Source: Cliona cf. orientalis (lineage: Eukaryota; Porifera; Demospongiae; Clionaida; Clionaidae). Taken from it: a DNA stretch of 64,000 bases. The notes under the pieces were generated by a model. The model was not told the DNA's origin. It was given only the letters and a program-made list of their open reading frames with translations, and did not search any database. The DNA lies in assembly GCA_963930775.1 (NCBI GenBank), contig OZ005692.1, forward strand, positions 5,690,135 to 5,754,134, read 5' to 3'. The position numbers and the translations under genes were made by a program. Positions 10,118 to 21,071 of this stretch are shown here, piece after piece (within the stretch, counting starts at the first letter, position 1; each line of letters opens with the position of its first letter).

Positions 10118-11402
10118 TTCGTATTTAAGTTGGAGTAGTAGGTAGCTAGATTCTATCATAATGACAATCTGTACAATTGTTAGTGTATCAAGCTGGAACC
10201 CTCCTAGTGATTGTATTATGTGTGGGAGCTACTGGCTATAGCAAGTGAAAAGCTAGTAGTTACAACACAAACGTAGCATGCCAGTGCAACTGTGTTATTG
10301 GACTATATTGTCAGGGGTAGGGAGTTATAATGCCTGAGGGCTGGGGTATATGGGATTGAGTTATATCATGGCTGTTACCTAGAATACAAGGCTAAGTCAT
10401 GATATTAATACACGTAAATGGTATGTAGTCTGGATCGATACATCATTACATGTAAGCGCTATCTATACCTAGCTTGATCAGTGCTATAGTGTTGCAGTAC
10501 TGGCCAGCTGCATGGGCGGCCAGCTAGCCTTTAGTGATTACACACGTGCCATTCATTGAGTATACGCACAAACTGGCACCCTACACGGACCTACAGATGC
10601 GCATATTCAGAAGGACCCTTCAAAACTATGGCATCACACTCAGTCTACACGTAGACCCCCAAAATTTAATTCCTGCAGCTGCTGATGTCAGCAAAAATGT
10701 GCTAAGTGCACAACACATTCAGGGTCACTGTATACCGGCTCTTATACAGCCAAGTGAAAGTGTCCATGCAGATAAATGCTGTGCTCTCAGAGGAATTAAA
10801 GATGGATATTTACTATTAGTCCCTCTAAGTTACGAATAGTGTCGTCGATTAACACTCACAAATGAATGTACATGCAAGTATCTGGGGCCAACTTGAATTT
10901 TGTACAATTTTGGGGGGGGGGGGGGGGGGGGGGGGTGGTTTTTATGCCACTCCGGTGTGTTTATAAGTTCGGAATGAACGTGTACTTTTCTCTAAAAGTT
11001 TCCTATTATACAGGTAGAGAATTATGGCCATGGCATCTGAAATCTTCAAAAAATTGGGTGAAATTGACAGTTTGTGTGCAATTGTCTTAATTAGCAGATG
11101 GCTATCCTTCAAACAGTTCAAAACAGTTAAATTGTCAGCAGAGAATCTTCGTTTATTCCAAAACGAAAATTCTCTGCAGACAACTAACTGTTTTGCCCTG
11201 AGGATGACTAGAGCATCTAGTCAAAACGTCGACAAGTTTTTACTGAACAGTTAAGTTGTCCGCAGAGAATCTTCATTTATTTCTTCATGTAGACTGACTG
11301 GACAATAAGTGAGTATCTCAGAATGACACTAGTGCTGTTTTGATTTGAGCTGATTTCCTTGTTGGATAGGGAATCAGCCGAGGTTCATAAATATGTACCT
11401 TG
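10118..11402. other. intronic stretch with a 24-bp poly-G run
   Basis: No gene supported. An uninterrupted run of 24 G lies at 10912-10935. A frame of 101 codons at 10534-10839 shows no family resemblance. At 11135-11270 a segment beginning CAGAGAATCTTCRTTTATT occurs twice in direct orientation (about 11140 and 11259) with a partly inverted piece between. Confidence 0.35.
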
Positions 11403-11612
11403 GGATGATAATAACTTAAGGACACTTTTGTTTGCGAGTACTAAATTTAGCAAAATTACCGATTTCCCTAATTTTCGCTAAAAGTTGTACCCGCAAATAT
11501 TAAAATTTTCAACATTTTCAAATAAATAGAGTGATTAAAATGAGTACCCGCTAAATGCGCTATTTGCGAAATCCACTAAAATTTGTACCCGTAAATAATC
11601 GTAGCCCTAAGA
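11403..11612. mobile_element. second copy of the 3923-4110 MITE family
   Basis: It shares the ACCGATTTSCC, GTACCCGCAAATATTAAA and GAGTACCCGCTAAATGC blocks with 3945-4100, in the same orientation. Confidence 0.55.
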
Positions 11613-11820
11613 TATATTTGCAGGTACATTCTATGAGTATCATATTGTCCCTAAAACTCTTGACCCACATGTTCTTATTAATTGCATACAGTTTAAAGTA
11701 AGAAATTAGCATTCTCATAATGTGTATATACATGGAGCAATTAATGACCTTTACCAGAAAGTGTGCATTCTCAAAATTGAAATTATTTTTTCTATACGTA
11801 GGTAGTATTAGATTATTATG

Positions 11821-12060
11821 TACCCCACGCGCATGCACAAGGGGGTAATGTATAATCCGTTGTCGTGAGCAAAAATCGTATCTTGAGATGTAGGCATGTG
11901 AGTGTCGACTTATAACTTAAGCACAACGAATCAATTGAATTTGGCAAAAAACTGGCTTCGACAATCTTTACCAGTTCATATTAAATTTGTTGTGCGCATG
12001 AGCAGAAAGCACGATGAGCATGCACTATGCATTGAGTAGGCACTGACCAGACCACACACC
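11821..12060 (-). mobile_element. Helentron-like element, partial copy
   Basis: TACCCCACGCGCATGCACAA end present; the sequence follows the family to about 12060 and then diverges before the CTCTAG end. Confidence 0.55.
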
Positions 12061-12275
12061 TGTGCACACATTGCCCAATCTAGATCTTGTAGCTACAGAT
12101 CTAGAGATGGCAATTAATTATTCTGTAGGGTTCCCAGTGATGTCAGTATTGCAAAGATAAACTAGAGCTCTGTAGAGCACACACCCCGCGCGCACATTGC
12201 ACAATCTATAAAATTGCTTTGTGTGCATGGCTATAATTTTATGAACTTCGGAAAATTAGTGGAAATGCTGTTGTA

Positions 12276-12420
12276 CATGCTGGTGGCTCAAGCCAGTGGC
12301 CCTGGGTTCGATTCCCGGTGGCTGCCCGGATTTTTTCTCTTCCAGCTAGCTTTAGGATGTAGATGGGGTGATGAGAGTGTGTGTGCCCATCCTTGTTAAG
12401 CTAAGAACTTTCATGTAATT
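12276..12420 (+). mobile_element. tRNA-derived SINE, 5'-truncated copy
   Basis: Nearly identical to 12565-12708 but without the A box: it starts within the anticodon arm (GCTGGTGGCTCAAGCCAG), keeps the B box (GGTTCGATTCC) and has the same tail (CTCTTCCAGCTAGCTTTAGG). A 120-bp spacer separates it from the fuller copy. Confidence 0.65.
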
Positions 12421-12540
12421 ACTATTGTTGGGGCTCTGTGCTTTGGTGATTTAATTATCCCGGCAGACTCCGTGAACGTAGTTTAGGTATAGGGTTGACT
12501 TTCGCCCTTAAAGCTGGAAGGGGGGAGTTCGGGTGCCTAA

Positions 12541-12708
12541 GGGTGGTCGTAGCTCAGTGGTAGAGCGCTGGTGGCTCAAGCCAGTGGCCCTGGGTTCGAT
12601 TCCCGGTGGCTGCCCGGATTTTTTCTCTTCCAGCTAGCTTTAGGATGTAGATGGGGTGATGAGAGTGTGTGTGCCCATCCTTGTTAAGCTAAGAACTTTC
12701 ATGTAATG
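12541..12708 (+). mobile_element. tRNA-derived SINE with A and B boxes
   Basis: A tRNA-like head at about 12543-12615 contains an A box (TAGCTCAGTGG, 12550-12560) and a B box (GGTTCGATTCC, 12593-12603). D, anticodon and T stems can be drawn, but the acceptor stem is mostly wobble pairs and the base before the anticodon is G instead of U. With the shared 90-bp non-tRNA tail it is a SINE and not a functional tRNA. Confidence 0.7.
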
Positions 12709-13428
12709 TCATAGCTACCGGAGGTCCCGGTGACAAAAGCACTTTCTCTGCACTAGATCTAGACTACTAGGGGATATGTCTGTTGTAATAATATAGCCGT
12801 CTTACAATATGTTTTGGTTCCATAGGGCTGCAGATTTCAGCGGTTTCGGATAGAGTATAAATTTCAAGAACATTATTAATTTCGACGATCTTTACCAGTC
12901 ATAATATCATTCTTGGCTCCTTAGTTGTGCGCATGAGCAGACAACACAATGGGTATGCATTATGCATTGGTAGGCACTGTCGATAGGCGTGGCTACGTTA
13001 GCTAACAAAAAGGCACTATTTGTGACGCCCATGGACCATGTCCATCGATTTGACGCACACTGAAGCCAGTTTTTCGCCGAATTCGATTGATTCATTGTGC
13101 TTACGAGTCGCTTAGACGTCTACATCTCGAGATATGGCGATTTTTGTGCTCACGACGACAACAACAACAACACGACCGATTACTTTACCCCTTGCGCATG
13201 CGCGCGGGGTAACAACATTCTCTCCCTGCCCCATACCTAGGAAGATATGAACTGTTACTACAGTACCTGCTTGTTGTTGATAATAATACCTGCATGCTCA
13301 TTGTTGATAATAACAATACCGTAGTTAATCAGTGATGGACAAGAACATAAGCGTATGTGTACATCTATGTACAGTAGCTTCCCATGCATGTTTGTCATGC
13401 GCTTTTAGATCATGCTTTAATTCTATAG

Positions 13429-13738
13429 CAGGGTTTCTTTCAGGGGGGGGGGGGTGGGGGGGGCATTCGCCCCCCCCCTTGGAACCACTTGCCCCCCCTT
13501 GGCATACTCACATTGTCAATTACAAATACTGTGACAGACAAATAGGCAATGGCACAACTAATTTTGGCTGTCAGATTGTGCCAGAAACGGTCTGAGAGGA
13601 CCTAAATTCCAAAAATTTTCTGGGTTCGGACCCCCAGATCCCCCTTTATGGCATGTTCTTTGATTCTACTTTGCCCCCCCAAATTTCACCGAACCCTGGT
13701 TTCGCCCCCTCTTGGGAAATTTTCTGAAAGAAACCCTG
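13429..13738. mobile_element. hAT-like MITE with TATAG TSD and poly-G/poly-C
   Basis: TIRs CAGGGTTTCTTTCAG and CTGAAAGAAACCCTG are a perfect 15-bp inverted pair, flanked by TATAG at 13424-13428 and 13739-13743. G and C runs sit directly inside the left end. No protein. Confidence 0.85.
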
Positions 13739-13774
13739 TATAGGTGTTGGTTTTACCTTGTTCAGTGATCTAAT

Positions 13775-14144
13775 TACCCAGTGCACATGCGCTAGGGGTA
13801 AAATAATCGGTTTTGTCTGTCGTCTGTCGTCGTCAGCACAAAAATCACCAGATCTGGAGATCTAGGCATCTGAGCAACTGGTAAGTATAGCATATCCGTC
13901 AATGTTGTCGAAAAATTGGCTTTGTTATATGCTTCGAATCATTTGGCAAGGTCCATGAGCATCACAAATACTGCATTTTGTTGGCCATGCCTATCAACAG
14001 TATCCACCATGTGCTTTCTGCTCATGTGCACAATCTGACACAATATATTATAGGTAAAAATCATCAACAGATGGCATGCATGGAGTTTGAGCTGTCTCAC
14101 ATTGACGCTGCAGTGCACAGGGTATATGCTCTATAGAGCTCTAG
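13775..14144 (-). mobile_element. Helentron-like element, older copy
   Basis: A diverged full-length copy: TACCCAGTGCACATGC end at 13775 and CTATAGAGCTCTAG end at 14144. Many CpG sites have become TpG or CpA compared with other copies. Confidence 0.6.
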
Positions 14145-14389
14145 CTTGTACTGGATATGATTATAGGTACTTGATTGAACTTGATCTATTTTTTTGGATT
14201 TTGTATGTAAGGCTGTACACAAAATGCATTAAAGATTGTTGAAGTAAAATACCTAAGTGGTGAATGTACATGTAGCCTAACTAGCGTGCGTCTGAGAGTG
14301 AGTCTATTACAACTTAATTGTTTTGAAGACAACAGTATATTATAGAGACTTCAAGTTATTAAACCCACTGTGAATGCATATACTCAGAT

Positions 14390-16680
14390 CTGGACGATTC
14401 CATAAGGCGATTATGAGTGACAAGGAGAATCTCAAAACTGGCAACGGTTATGGCAATGAGGCGGGAGTTGGAGGCCTCACGCTGATATTGCAAATACTAT
14501 TTTAACGTTGGAAGACCGCAGAAGGAGGGAGGCGGGAGTAACAGTTTCTCAAGGAGAGGTATCTTCGCGAGGAAATGCAGCACAGAGAGCATGCTGAAAG
14601 AGAGAAGGAATGTAGAGAGCAATTTGATCTTTTGCGTAGTTTATAATTAGTACATGTAGGTCTCCAGAAGCAGGGTGAAGCTGCAGCAGCTAATGTAGAG
14701 AAAGCAAAGAAAGAGAAGTGTGAGTGGCAAAATTCATGGATTCGGACGATATAGAACTACATTCGAATGAAACATGCAAGTGTACGATATCGAGGAGAGG
14801 TGGGCATTTAAGCTGGTGCTGCAATTATTGGGCCAAGCGCAGCAAGCGTATACCATATGGATGCTACAGATTTCGGTGACTTCGACGAGCTCAAGGAAGT
14901 GATTCTAAAGCGCTATGACATCACAGACGAATTCAAAGTTATAGACGAAAATTTCGAATAGCGAGACTCAAGCAAAATGAAATAAACAGAAAACTGCAAG
15001 TACATGTAAGTCAAGCAGATCTTGTAAACAAATGGATGCGTGAGTGCAGTACGATAGAGGATGTCAAAGATGAGCTGATTTTGGAGCAAACTACTGGAAA
15101 CGCTTCCGCAAGCAGTCAAGATGTTTGTCAAAGAGAGGAAGCCTGCAACAAGTCAGGAAGCTGCACTCTTGGCTGATGCTTATGTCACTTGCATAAGGAG
15201 AGTAAGCCAACTCACCCCATCAAGTGAGAAAATGTAGTGTGCCATATGTGCAAGAGGATGGGCCATTATGCTCAAGAGTGTCCAGGAGAAGCTAAAGTAG
15301 ACACGAAAACAGAAGAAAAAGAGCCAATATCAAAGATTGAAGCAAAATCAAAGCTTCAAATGGATAACACCAAACAGCTGATTTGCCACAAAAAGGGGCA
15401 TAATATTATTGCAATGGAGTGCCCAAACAAAGTATGGCTGTGTCAGCAAACAAAGTTGCAGGATGGTGTACTAGCTAAGCAGCTTGGAAGACCACCAAGA
15501 TTGGAATCATAACGTTACCAAGATTGTGCTTGACACTGGTTGCCCACGAACATTAGTATGCCAAGATTTGGTTTCACAGGACTAGTTCATTGAGGGAGCA
15601 GCAGTACTAATCCGTTGTGCACACAGAGATATGGTTGTGTACCCATTAGCCCTAGTGGACATCACTCTAGGTGGATGCTCTGTCCAAGTAGAAGCAGCTA
15701 CCTCAGAAACTCTCCCACTTGATGCTGTTTTGGGCACAGATGTACATGTTACATTGTACCAGTACTTATTAAGCAGCTGATTGACGTAGCTATCATAGAG
15801 ACGTTGGAAGAGGCTAGGGATTTCTGGTCATGACACATGCACAAGCTAAACATAGAGCAGAGGAGGAATGCCTCCAGTGAGAAAAGGAGAAAATGTCTGG
15901 AGCAACACTGTCTAGCCTCGACAATGATTCTGATGATAAATTTGAAGCCTGGATTCAGGATCTAGACAATGGGCTAGTATAGTTAATAAGAATACACCCC
16001 TGTTGATGAACATTTTTCCAGTTCCCCTGAAGACAAGTAATCGGATAAATTTCACCCCGAAGACTTAATTAAAATGGAGGCAGTGACCTCCAAGTCATCG
16101 TTAAAATGCACCATTTTATCCCCAGAACATCATTAAAATAGCCTCAACACCCCCCAAGACTTCATCAAGTCAAGCTACCCCCTCAGGATACAATTATCGT
16201 TCCTCAGCAGGGGTGTATCTTTATTAACTGGAATAGCCCAATGGTCTATTTGAAAGTGGAAGGGCAAGCAAACTTTGACAAGGACAGAAGAGAAAGAATA
16301 TACAAGCACACTGGGAGAACAAAACCCAGGATAATGGATCCCCCATGGATGATACCAGGAGTACATTACTAATAATGGTAATGTACTCCTGATGACACTG
16401 ATGCCTCAGAGTCAGATGAGGAAGTAAGCGGAAATCGAGCACAAAACATGCAGCTTTCAATGTTGGTGCAAATGAGATGAGAACACTACAAACTACAAAC
16501 CCAGCTTTAGATGCCATCAGAGAAGTTGCAGAAGGAAAACGTTCCACTGCGGGAGTGGGATTCTTCAAGAGAGATGGTCTACTGTACAGAAAGCAGACTA
16601 AATGGAAACACTGACACCTTGTCAAGAGCTCCAACAAACCAGTAGTTTGTTGTTGGAGAAGGGGAAAGGAGTGTGATGGG
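14390..16680 (+). pseudogene. Gypsy (Ty3-like) LTR retrotransposon remnant
   Basis: Plus-strand pieces appear in the usual order but in shifted frames with stops. A Gag-like region (about 14800-15200) includes a KRYDIT-like capsid segment; two CCHC-type knuckles follow (CHMCKRMGHYAQEC at 15237, CHKKGHNIIAMEC near 15380). A retroviral-type aspartyl protease has VLDTGCPRT near 15520 and a later LDAVLGTDV segment. At about 16500-16600 there is a peptide typical of the stretch before the integrase (STAGVGFFKRDGLLYR). Reverse transcriptase and most of integrase are missing, so a large internal deletion has occurred. No LTRs were recognised. It is not coding-competent. Confidence 0.65.
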
Positions 16681-16725
16681 CTAGAACATACATGTATGTG
16701 TACATCTTAACGTTATCCTTACTCA

Positions 16726-17425
16726 GGGGTGGATCTAGGAGGGTTCAGGGGGTTGCACCCTAGCTGCCACTATATCGTTAGCAGGAGATACCAATAGGTA
16801 GTGCACGGTGGTTAGTGGTACACCCTAAACATGGTTTCTGCTATAAACAGAATGCATATCGTCTAAATTTTCTTTCTTACGTACTCTCTGCAGCAACTTA
16901 CATGTAGGCCACGTCACCAGGTGCTACCGAGTCAAAAGTCATGGGCTCCCTCAAGTTGGTCATGCAAGGCCTACAAACTCTATGGTTCAGCTGGACTGTC
17001 AATGTTCAAGCATGCAGCCAAAAATGATCACACCTTCTTGGTCCAGAGTTGTTTGTCCCATCGCTGATGGTAAAGCTGTTGCTACTTGTGGCCTGTCAGT
17101 TGGCCTATTCTTGGCTTCATTGTTCCAAGACTGCATGCATGACGACATAACGGACTTCCTTTTATTGCTAATGCTGCAGCATAGACGAAAGGCACCACTC
17201 CCTTGTCACATAATCTACATGTGCACTATTTAATTTTTGTGCATGCACGCATGACGAGACTATTGCACATAAATGCCATATAGAGCTGCAAGGACAGAGC
17301 ATGTATGCTCGGAGGGAAAACCCTAAAATATTATGGAAATTGATTATGTAAAGGAAACTTTAGAATAGGATGTTGGCATAGTGACTCGCTGAGTGAGGAC
17401 TGCTACACCCAGTGCAACTCTAGTA
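16726..17425 (-). repeat. copy of the 58.7-59.1 kb foldback-element interior
   Basis: About 16900-17420 matches, in reverse complement, 58690-59110. Shared blocks include GGCCTACAAACTCTA, GGCCTGTCAGTTGGCCTA and CTGCAGCATAGACGAAAG. The start (CAGGGGTGGATCTAGGAGGG) resembles a hAT-like terminus. Confidence 0.6.
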
Positions 17426-17505
17426 CCACGAATTTTCTTCAAATTTGAATACATAAATTTGAAATGCCACTTTTGCTTAATAAGAATATGCGCCAACGTC
17501 CAGTA

Positions 17506-17906
17506 CTGTATGGCGGGCAATTTTCGTGGGGTGCTAATTTTCGTTATTTTCGTGGTTGATTTGGCAGTCACGAAATTTTTCCACCCACGAAAATCAATGC
17601 CTACGGTGATAATTATGGTTAATGCGAGTCCATGATGATGGGTGTGGCCACAAACATCGTGGTAGCACGGCCAACACTTCCCAGTGTTAGCAAGCAGCAG
17701 TAGCCACTGTCATCCAGCTGCCCAAGTCTCTGTAGGTATGGCTTAGTAACAAAGAAGATTGCGAGTGAGATCGAGTACATGTATCGATTACATCATTGCT
17801 TGTCTAGTGCCACGCCCCTGGACTGGTTGCTTTCACGAAATTAAAAACCACGAAAATTAATTTTGAGGGCCTTTTCAGACTTTCCACGAAATTACCCGCC
17901 ATACGG
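17506..17906. mobile_element. CCGTA-type MITE, 401 bp, TA TSD
   Basis: CTGTATGGCGGGCAATTTTC at the left, inverted as ACCCGCCATACGG at the right, flanked by TA at 17504-17505 and 17907-17908. The interior holds CACGAAA/TTTCGTG repeats. Confidence 0.8.
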
Positions 17907-18332
17907 TATACGGACATGCACATACATGACTGAACATGATCACGTGGGCACAACATGGCTGCAGCTGAGTGTACATTCCAGAGCCAATTAAGGCGGTCTT
18001 AGCGTAGACTGTGTAGCTGCACTAGCTAGAAATTAGCTACGTCAGTATCAGGCTCTGTAACTGTTAAAAGAAAGCTAGAAATACATGTAGTAGAGAGTGG
18101 ACAGTCAGCCTCCAGAGAAGAAGAAAAAGGGTGTTGCATCTGAATTTATGAAGTTAATAAACTACATGTGGTAGCAATTATCCCTTTAATTCAAAATTAC
18201 CATTCATATGAGCAAAATTCGAATTTAGTGGATATCGCTATATACTTCAAATATTTGAATTTTTTGGGTGGATTTGTAAATTTGAATTAAGTGGACTACA
18301 CTGTAGTAATTTCCTAAATTGATAATTGGCAG

Positions 18333-18520
18333 TTCATGCATGCACAAGGGGTAAAGTAATCGGTCGTGTTGTCGTTGTTGTCGTTAGCACAAAAATCGCC
18401 ATAATATATTATCTCAATGCCTAGGCACCTAAGTGACTCGTAAGCACAACAAATCAGTCGCATTTGGTGAAAACGGGCTTCAGTGTGCTTCGAATCGATT
18501 TTAGTGCCTGCACATTGAAT
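18333..18520 (-). mobile_element. Helentron-like element, truncated
   Basis: GCACAAGGGGTAAAGTAATCGG, a GTCGTTGTT run and an AGCACAAAAATCGCC block match the family; the CTCTAG end is missing. A G-rich segment (18530-18605) with GGAAACCAGGGGGG follows. Confidence 0.5.
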
Positions 18521-18639
18521 CTGGAAACCAGGGGGGGTTTCCTGATAGCTAAATCATACTAAGATAATACTGAATCTGACTGCCGGAGGGGGGGGGGTTT
18601 CCAGGCAACAAAGAAACAACTAAGCTAAAGCTACGCCCC

Positions 18640-18905
18640 TGCATGACGCTGGATGTATTGCATCACCAGCACATGTCATGGAAGGAAGGATCTGGCAACT
18701 CTTGCACGGTTTTCATGCTCTCTAGAGGAGTTTGCATAGAGCCAATGAGGTCCGAGATGTCATGAGACTTTCGAATTATGGACCGCAGGAACGTGCGATC
18801 ACGGTTGACGTGGCATGCTGGTGATGCAATACATCCAGCGCTACGGAAAAGGGAGGGGTCTGGGTTCGAGACTAGGCTCATTCCTAGTTTTTCGAGGTTG
18901 TATGC
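18640..18905. repeat. inverted-repeat element related to 20280-20420
   Basis: The block GCTGGATGTATTGCATCACC (18648) recurs inverted at about 18820-18845. The right arm continues through GGGGTCTGGGTTCGAGACTA. The same right arm is found at 20325-20410. It resembles a diverged member of the TAGTCTCG-ended family. Confidence 0.5.
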
Positions 18906-18985
18906 CTGTATCAGTTGTGCATGACATGTGCATGCAGCAAAAATTATAATGAAATTCCAATCATGTGACTATAGCTTTAATTATT

Positions 18986-19394
18986 ACGTCCCGAGTCCCA
19001 ATCCACAAAAAAGAATTCGGCTCTCGCTATGATGAAATTATGATGAAATCTACGATGAAATTAGGGTGAAAACTGCTTCAAAATGTTTAGCATGCATGAT
19101 AGGGTGTTGAGACCCAGAATTCGAACCTAGCGTAGAAGTGATCGTGGACTATCAATGATATATATATGGCGATTTTCTCGATTCCCTTTCTTTAGCGAGC
19201 TCGCTCTCTGGGGGGATTTCCCTATTCAGTCCAGCACATGGCAGGTGGAGGTCACGTCCGGGTCAACCGGCTCAAGCAGCGCGCCCCAATATTCACATAT
19301 ACAGACCATACGCAGTTTGTTGATGTGTCCTAGTTCGAATTATAGCGGCGCACACTAGCGGGGTGTAATACTTTTCATGAGGGACTCGGGATGT
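18986..19394. mobile_element. TIR element with ACGTCCCGAGTCCC ends
   Basis: A 14-bp inverted repeat (ACGTCCCGAGTCCC / GGGACTCGGGATGT, one mismatch) bounds a 409-bp unit. I could not define a TSD. A duplicate of the following sequence is found at 53785. Confidence 0.5.
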
Positions 19395-19419
19395 AGTCTA
19401 AGTTGTTCATTACATGCCC

Positions 19420-20275
19420 AGTAACAATTTATTTTTCTGTGGTTATGTAATTATAGTGTAATGTATGATGAAACCTACATGTATGGTGTAATCTATGAGG
19501 TAATTGCCAGAAAATTCAGGGCCTTCATGGAGCCTTTCTGAGACTTGAAAATCGGTATAATATACGTAGAGAATCTGACGCATGTATCCAGCGAATACAT
19601 TACAAGCTGAGTGCTACTTTCTCTGACAAGTACCGCCGGCCGAACTTCACGCGTTCTTTTGGCTGACGTAATCCCGTGGATAAATAATGCTAGCCTTGCG
19701 CTATAGAGGAATTCCGCAAATCGATTATCCCGCGGCGCTAATTAGCTAAGCGGCAGAAGTCGACGTACCACGCCTACTGCCACACCCTTTGTGGGCAAAA
19801 AGGCCAACTGCTGCATGTTGTTGTATTGAAACGTGTCAAGTTTTTTTCGAAAACGAGCGACTATTTCGAAGGTCTGAGCAATAAAGCGAAGAATCGATAC
19901 AAAGAGAAGCTCCAAGCAGTCGGTCTTGGTATCCAAGACGATCCTTACAAGCCTGAGAACGGCAGTAGGCGTAAAACGTCGACTTCGGCCGCTTAGCTAA
20001 TTAGCGCCGCGGGATAATCGATTTGCGGAATCCCTCTATATATAGCACGCACACAACGTGCCATGCCGTGACCAACCCGATGTTCAGAAGCTGTATGGCG
20101 CTGTCGAGTTCGTCTCCTGTGATTGAAAATTGTCAGTGTCAAGGTCGAGTCGCCATATCTGCGATTGAGGTGCCGACATCGATGTGGCTAGACTGTGTAC
20201 GCACTATATTGATGACCTTTTATCATACGAACCATTATGCAGCTACTGGGCATGTGGTCAAGTTTTCATTGCATA
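19420..20275. repeat. segment duplicated at 53785-54195
   Basis: The blocks AGGTAATTGCCAGAAAATTC (19499) and CGATGTTCAGAAGCTGTATGGC (about 20078) recur in the same order at 53863 and 53995. The copy at 54 kb lacks the element at 19706-20036 and so shows its empty site. Confidence 0.75.
19706..20036. mobile_element. long-TIR MITE, TATA TSD, with an empty site in the window
   Basis: Arms of about 55 bp starting GAGGAATTCCGCAAATCG are inverted at the other end (CGATTTGCGGAATCCCTC). TATA flanks both sides (19702-19705, 20037-20040). The duplicate at 53938-53950 reads GCGCTATATATAGC without the element, exactly as expected before insertion. Confidence 0.85.
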
Positions 20276-20520
20276 CCAAACACACACGAAAACCGTGCAA
20301 GAGTTGCCAGACCCTTCCTTCCACGTGCTGGTGATGCAATACATCCAGCGCTGCGGAAAAGGGAGGGGTCTGGGTTCGAGACTAGGCTCATTCCTAGTTT
20401 TCGAGGTTGCATGCCTGTATCAGTTCCAGGTGCATGTGAAAGCTGAACACATCCATAAATTTATTAAACTTCTTAATAGTCAAGTAGTGAAATAGTGCAT
20501 AGAAATTATGAATAGTGTAC

Positions 20521-20772
20521 CTTTTTTGGATCGTCGTAGTACACGCCGAATAGTCTGGTATAGCCCGGTGCTCGATGCATAATATCTTCAAATCCTGCCC
20601 CAGCATTCCAGTAAGGTCCCTTGTACACCTTGTAGGCAACTCGAGATGGAATGGCGCGAGGAAACGAGGTACGTATGCTCAGTCGATAGAAGATACCCGA
20701 GTGAAACATGACTCCCAGAAGGCCAACTAGCACGATGACCAACGCTATCAAGAAGTAGGTCAGCACTTCCAT
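20521..20772 (-). CDS. TEX264: TEX264-like protein, exon 1
   Basis: The ATG at 20772 (minus) starts an 84-codon exon ending at donor AAAAAG|GTACAC, phase 0. The first 25 or so residues are a membrane segment (YFLIALVIVLVGLLGVMFHS), as in TEX264, which is anchored in the ER membrane by its N-terminus. Then come VAYKVYKGPYWNAGAGF and LFGVYYDDPKK, aligning with VAYKFHMGPYGETGRLF and AVYYDNPHMV in the vertebrate protein. Joined to exons 2 and 3 it gives a 203-residue protein. The complete match to the family's domain order makes this the best-supported cellular gene in the window. Confidence 0.85.
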
Positions 20773-21010
20773 GCTTGTTTGTACGAGAAATTTCTCAGTC
20801 TAGAGCTGTGGTTGGTGCTCGCTTTGCATGCATGGGCATGCATAGCGCATGCATCCAGCTATACGCGTGGGCGCAGCGCACTTCAGTTTATACGGCGCAT
20901 GCGCGAATACGTCATCAAGGGAGTTCTGTACAAAGCTGTCTGCAGGTAGCTACTGAAACTGAATATAAGTCCCTTCAACTGTTCGTCGGCTTTCCATGTA
21001 CAGCCTAGCA
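20773..21010 (-). promoter_or_regulatory. likely promoter region of the TEX264-like gene
   Basis: The 240 bp upstream of the start codon are more GC- and CpG-rich than their surroundings. They hold a GGCGCATGCGCGAATACGTCA run (NRF1-like and CRE-like sites) at about 20894-20914. Similar GCGCATGCGC palindromes occur in transposons throughout the window, so this is a weak positional inference. Confidence 0.3.
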
Positions 21011-21071
21011 AAGGCATGCAAGCTGGCTAGAGTCTAAGACAGGGTTGTTGTTTGGAGGGGGTCCTGTAGAA

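Larger units (their letters stand above)
12162..13211 (+). mobile_element. Helentron-like element, reverse orientation, split by SINEs
   Basis: CTAGAGCTCTGTAGAGCACA at 12162 and the GGGGTA end at 13206-13211 delimit a copy in the opposite orientation to copies 1-3. It is interrupted between about 12276 and 12708 by tRNA-derived SINE sequence. Confidence 0.6.
8202..20520 (-). other. 12.3-kb intron 1 of the TEX264-like gene, packed with transposons
   Basis: The intron runs from donor AAAAAG|GTACAC at 20520 to acceptor CCTGCAG at 8202. It is 12,319 bp, much longer than the short introns (under 200 bp) of the other genes here. The contents described below account for most of it: Helentron-like elements, SINEs, hAT-like and CCGTA MITEs, a Gypsy remnant and other inverted-repeat elements. 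Confidence 0.75.

Noticed and set aside
10534-10839. A 101-codon open frame in the TEX264 intron.
   Set aside because: No motif, no splice context and no recognisable relatives; this length is expected by chance in a 12-kb intron.
12543-12615. A functional tRNA gene.
   Set aside because: The acceptor stem is mostly G-U pairs, position 33 is not U, and the sequence continues into a tail shared with a second, A-box-less copy. It is a SINE.
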